Source: Lunularia cruciata (lineage: Eukaryota > Streptophyta > Marchantiopsida > Lunulariales > Lunulariaceae). Taken from it: a stretch of DNA of 64,000 nucleotides. This document shows, one piece after another, positions 60,331 to 64,000 of this stretch; within the stretch, counting starts at the first letter, position 1; each line of letters opens with the position of its first letter. The notes beneath the pieces are model-generated. The model was given only the letters and a program-made list of their open reading frames with translations. It did not search any database and was not told the DNA's origin. A program made the position numbers and the translations under genes. Location: NCBI GenBank assembly GCA_948567375.1, contig OX419761.1, positions 42,384,243 through 42,448,242 of the forward strand. Direction: 5' to 3'.

Positions 60331-60439
60331 AGACTCAATTTAAGAGTTTCTTGGGATTGACAGGGTTTTATCATTGATTTGTTAAGGATTTCTCCAAGGT
60401 TGCACAACCTATAATTGCACTACTTGGCAAGCAAAAGAA

Positions 60440-60960
60440 GTGGACATAGGGAACTACACAAGAATTGGCCTTTCAAGAATTGAAATATGTATTAGTACAT
60501 GAACCAATCTTGAAATGGTATGACCCAAAACGTCTAATCAATTTGGCTATGGATGTATCAAGCATTGTAATAAGAGCAATCCTATTAATGACGACTGGCA
60601 CTCAATTGCATATTTCTCTTGAAATTTATTATCGGTACAACTATCACACTGCCAAACAAGAAGAGTTTGCCATTGTCCTTGCAACTAAGCATTGGAAGGA
60701 CTTTCTTGGCGAGAAGGCATTTGTAATGGAGATAGACCACAAACCTCTAGTCTACCTCAAGATACAAAAAGTCTGTCTCATTGAAGATTTGTTGGGAAGA
60801 GTAGAAAAAATAGTTCAATATGATAATCCTATATCTGGAAGGCAAGAAGTAACTTGTAGATGCATTCACCCAAATGCTTATGGTGAAAAATCTGGTCGTA
60901 GAGGTCAAGATGAACAATTCTGGCCAAGGATTCTTATTGGTACAAAGATTGACCCATAAA
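60440..60960 (+). pseudogene. F4 RNase H region
   Basis: The 164-residue frame (60465-60959) begins FQELKYVLVHEPILKWYDP and shows the RNase H-type NYHTAKQEEFAIVLATKHW and EIDHKPLVYL. Confidence 0.82.
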
Positions 60961-61039
60961 TTGTAGGAGCTCAATCATCCAAAGGCATAACTAGTACACA
61001 AGAACTCACCTTTTGTGATAGCAAGTTATGGATCCCGGA

Positions 61040-61790
61040 TGCCTCATACCTAAGAACCACCATCCTAGCAAAATGTCATGATTCTGCCATTGTTGGTCAC
61101 GTTGGAATAGACAAGACCTTAGATGTAGTTAAATGCCATTACTATTGGCCCAAGATGAGCAATGATATGATGGATTACATTTGGAGCTACCTACTAAATC
61201 AACAAAATAAAGCATCTAATCAAGCTCTCCCTAAGGACTCCTCAATCCCTCCCTACTCTTACATAACATTGGGAATAGGTCAACATAGATCTGGTTTGTG
61301 AATTGCCCAAGATCACCTCAAGGTTTGACTCCATTGTAGTCTTTGTAGACCAACTCAACAAAATAATTCATGTGTGTCCTAGGACCAAGGATGTGAATGC
61401 TCCACAATTAGCTCAATTGTACTTATTTGAAATTTTTTCTCACCATGGCTTGTCTCAAGTGCTCATCCCCAATCAAGGGACTCAATTCACTAATTTGTTT
61501 TGGAGAACATTCTTTGATGTCTTCAAAACCAAACTAGCCATGTCCACAATATACCATCTACAAACCAATGGACAAATAGAGCAAGCTAATTGCACTATTG
61601 AGGATACTTTGGGGCTTCACCTTAGAGGAGCAAGAAACGTGGGACACCTTACTTCCATTGGTAGAAATTTCCTACAACAATTCATTGAGTGTATCTATAT
61701 AGGTCACACTATTCTTGCTCATGTATGGAGAGCACCCTCTCATAACCTCAAGCTTGTTAAAGATCCATCTTATGGCTACAAAGGCTGATG
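61040..61790 (+). pseudogene. F4 integrase region
   Basis: The GHVGIDKT finger start is near 61096. The core frame 61303-61788 has SIVVFVDQLNKIIHVCP, VLIPNQGTQFTNLFW and YHLQTNGQIEQAN, corresponding to the second and third catalytic regions of the DDE domain. Confidence 0.82.
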
Positions 61791-61977
61791 TTGTCAACAT
61801 ATTTGCTGCTAAAATCCAATAAGGTGTGGAGAACGCAAAGCACATGTTGTAGATTGGCCCACATCAACAAAAATAGTATGCAAATGCATATCATATGCAC
61901 ATGGAGTTCAACATTAGGGATCAAGTCTGACTGTCCACAACCACTCTCATGTCAGTTGGCCCTTGTAAGCTTAGATC

Positions 61978-62358
61978 TTGTTTTATTTGGCCTTATCCAT
62001 CCTCCATCAAATTGGCATAGAGGCCTATCATCTCAAGCTATCTCCAAACATGAAGATCCACCTAGTGTTCCATGTTTCCTTACTACAAAGATATGCACCT
62101 AAGCTGCACCACTTTCCTTCCATACAAGAAGTTAGACCTTGTCCAACACTCATTGATGGCTTAGAGGAATACGAAGTCAATTGCATTCTCAAAAAATGCA
62201 TCCGTGGTATCTTCCACCCGTGTGTGGAATATCTAATACATTGGAAAAGGTACCCATTATATGAGGTAACATGGGAGCTAGTAACTAACTTGACCCATGC
62301 ACCGGTGTTAGTGCAATCTTTTGAGCAACAATTGTGCAATGAGTACATTGTGTCTTAA
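61978..62358 (+). pseudogene. F4 integrase tail and chromodomain
   Basis: The 126-residue frame contains KIHLVFHVSLLQRY (integrase C-terminal motif) and then a chromodomain, EEYEVNCILKKCI, followed by EYLIHWKRYP and VTWELVTNL. This marks the element as a chromovirus. Confidence 0.87.
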
Positions 62359-62370
62359 AAGGGAGAGGTT

Positions 62371-62948
62371 TGTAATACCATTAGTTAGAAAATTTTACCT
62401 AGAGGTGGAAATTGGCTTTGTTATATCTAAAATGATGTTATATATGATGGTCTAAGTAGATCAAATAGAGGTTAACCAAAAAAGTACTTCCATTAATATG
62501 GTAAAGGTTGAAAGCACCTTGAAGACTTCAAAGCCAATTTTGGAGGCCTAAATGAGTGAATTTGGCCTCAAAATTGAACTATTCTATCCTCACTAGGTCT
62601 TAAACATATTTCCTTATCACCTATGTTTATCTTATCTAGAGCTTTCTAATGGTCTCTCACCCATGCTATTTTGAGCTTCTTATATGAGTATTCCCCAAAG
62701 ATTCTCTTTGGTCAAACTTGTTTGACCAACCAAATAGGACAAGGGTCAACATATCACCCATCCATGCAACTAATGTAAGGAGCTCATTGATAGGTCACCA
62801 ATCCATGTATCTGATCTAAGGGTGGAGCTTCCTTTGAGGGGATCTCTTTGCTATGTAATAAAGACAAGGTGCTCCTTTGGGGCATTTAAGTATTGAGGGC
62901 TAAACCTTGTGTTTCTCTTGGGGGTTCTATGGTCTTCTAAACATAACA
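62371..62948 (+). repeat. F4 3' LTR with preceding purine tract
   Basis: The purine tract AAAAGGGAGAGG (62357-62368) directly precedes TGTAATACCATTAG. The LTR ends CTAAACATAACA at 62948. Confidence 0.85.
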
Positions 62949-64000
62949 CTTGAGAGGAGATTGGATTTTAAATGTGGAGAAGCTATAGATATCATAAGCA
63001 AAACCCTCAAGACCTCCAAGTGGGTTTGTATTGTTGGACTTATTACATCAAGAAGCAGAAGATGGATTTCCTATTATGGGATTGAGGCCTTGCTGATGTA
63101 TCCATGTTGCAAGAAATTTGCTTTAATTTTGAGCACTTGAGTGGGAAATTGTTGTGAGGATGTCCAATAATGTGGATGGAGGATGATTGGGAATGAGTGT
63201 TGGGTGCAGATTTCTTGCTTCTTGGAGAAATTTACATAGACACCCCACATGGTCATTCGATCAAGAAATTAAAAGAAAGGATTAATGATTCATTTGTAGG
63301 ACAGTTTATGAACCATCACTAGACCTTGATGAGTTTATTTCATTTGAAAAAATGAACTACATCAACCAAGATAAGGCTATCTTCTTTCAACTCATGCAAC
63401 AAGTAGAAATTGGTGATCCATCCAAGCAAGTCATTGAGTTGCTTGAAGGTATGAACAATGGCTCTACCACCAGCATAGCTCCCTTTATTGTACATTTTTT
63501 ATAGGCATGAAACTCTTGACACATGAGGAGAAGGAGAAGTTCTCGACCCACTTTCACCACCCAACTTACTTCAGCAAAGACCTGGAATTCCCTAAGGAAA
63601 TTACAAAGTTCCATAATACCAATCAAGTGTACACCCAAACAAAGAAGTTTGTATGAGTAGTGAAGACCTACAATTCAATTACAATTTGTAAAATGATCCC
63701 TATCACAAAATTTCAAGGTTCAGGCTCAGAGAAACAAAAATGACACCAAGAGATAGAGTTCTCATCAAGGGAAAGTGAGAATAAAACCAAAAAAAATAAG
63801 TCAGCTCATAAAGTAATTTTGCCTCAAGTACAAAAGGTGGTCAACAAAAAGGAAATGACAGGTAGACAAGAAATGCAAAGTTAGGAAGCAATGATTCCTT
63901 GACTTGTAGTACATCACATGATATGAATGAGGAAGGTAACTTAACAAACAAAAACATACAATAGTCTTCCCTACCTATCATTGTGGAAGAATGATTGGTG
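62949..64000. other. Unassigned sequence right of F4
   Basis: Plus-strand segments such as YINQDKAIFFQLMQQVEIGDPSKQ near 63358 look coding-like but match nothing I recognise. They could be a worn gag or a broken host gene. No RNA gene is seen. Confidence 0.3.

Larger units (their letters stand above)
55652..62948 (+). mobile_element. Family F4 chromovirus (Ty3), older copy
   Basis: The 5' LTR (55652-56223), initiator-Met primer site (56225), gag and protease region (56.4-58.0 kb), RT (59.58-60.33 kb), RNase H (60.44-60.83 kb), integrase (61.04-61.76 kb), chromodomain (62.16-62.34 kb), purine tract and 3' LTR (62371-62948) are present in order. An F3 solo LTR, itself carrying F4 LTR sequence, interrupts it at 58065-59313. 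The LTRs differ visibly and the coding part has more than ten breaks, so it is old. I find no matching target duplication outside the two LTRs. Confidence 0.85.

Noticed and set aside
1-64000. CRISPR arrays, tRNA or rRNA genes, organellar DNA
   Set aside because: There are no regularly spaced short repeats, no cloverleaf-type sequences stood out by eye, and no plastid or mitochondrial genes were recognised.

Overview
The window looks like a repeat-rich nuclear segment of a land plant or streptophyte alga. Three things point there: a 2.6-unit CCCTAAA (plant-type telomere) tract, a Rab8/RabE-type GTPase gene, and Ty3-type LTR elements including chromodomain-bearing ones. I cannot name the species. 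About 85% of the sequence is layered, decayed mobile elements. Only about 8 kb (47.6-55.6 kb) looks like host sequence, and it holds one convincing host gene, an intronless Rab GTPase at 50148-50774.

I sorted the elements into families by comparing copies inside the window. Family M is a large Ty3-type element: gag with a CCHC knuckle, protease, a DNMT3-like cytosine-5 methyltransferase domain, RT, RNase H, a DDE integrase with HHCC zinc finger, and a terminal PHD finger. An outer copy runs from 9281 to 36882 and a second copy (15022-27734) is inserted inside it. Further fragments lie at 1-2701 (minus), 43972-47171 (plus) and 47172-47560 (minus). Its ends are odd: a left repeat A, and a right end reading B1-A2-B2, like the split direct repeats of DIRS/PAT elements, although the element carries an integrase and sits in a short target duplication.

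Family F2 (2702-9280, plus solo LTRs at 1132-1818 and 14233-14924) is a non-chromodomain Ty3 element with an Asp-tRNA-like primer site and apparent 4-bp target duplications. Family F3 is a chromovirus: a young minus-strand copy (37572-43213) sits inside an older plus-strand copy, and a solo LTR lies at 58065-59313. Its LTR has clustered heat-shock elements just upstream of a TATA box. Family F4 (55652-62948) is a second, older chromovirus. Three more insertions lie inside family M: X1 (21371-24665, purine-rich with internal tandem repeats) and X2/X3 (28365-31969 and 32562-33527), which share termini and have clean 5-bp target duplications but different interiors.

Region by region: 1-9.3 kb, M fragment and F2; 9.3-36.9 kb, nested M copies with X1-X3 inside; 36.9-44.0 kb, F3 in F3; 44.0-47.6 kb, M fragments; 47.6-55.6 kb, host DNA with the Rab gene, ending in a very AT-rich tract; 55.6-62.9 kb, F4 with an F3/F4 nest inside; 62.9-64 kb, unassigned. 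The most interesting object is family M: a retroelement carrying both a DNA methyltransferase and a histone-reading PHD finger, with unusual termini.
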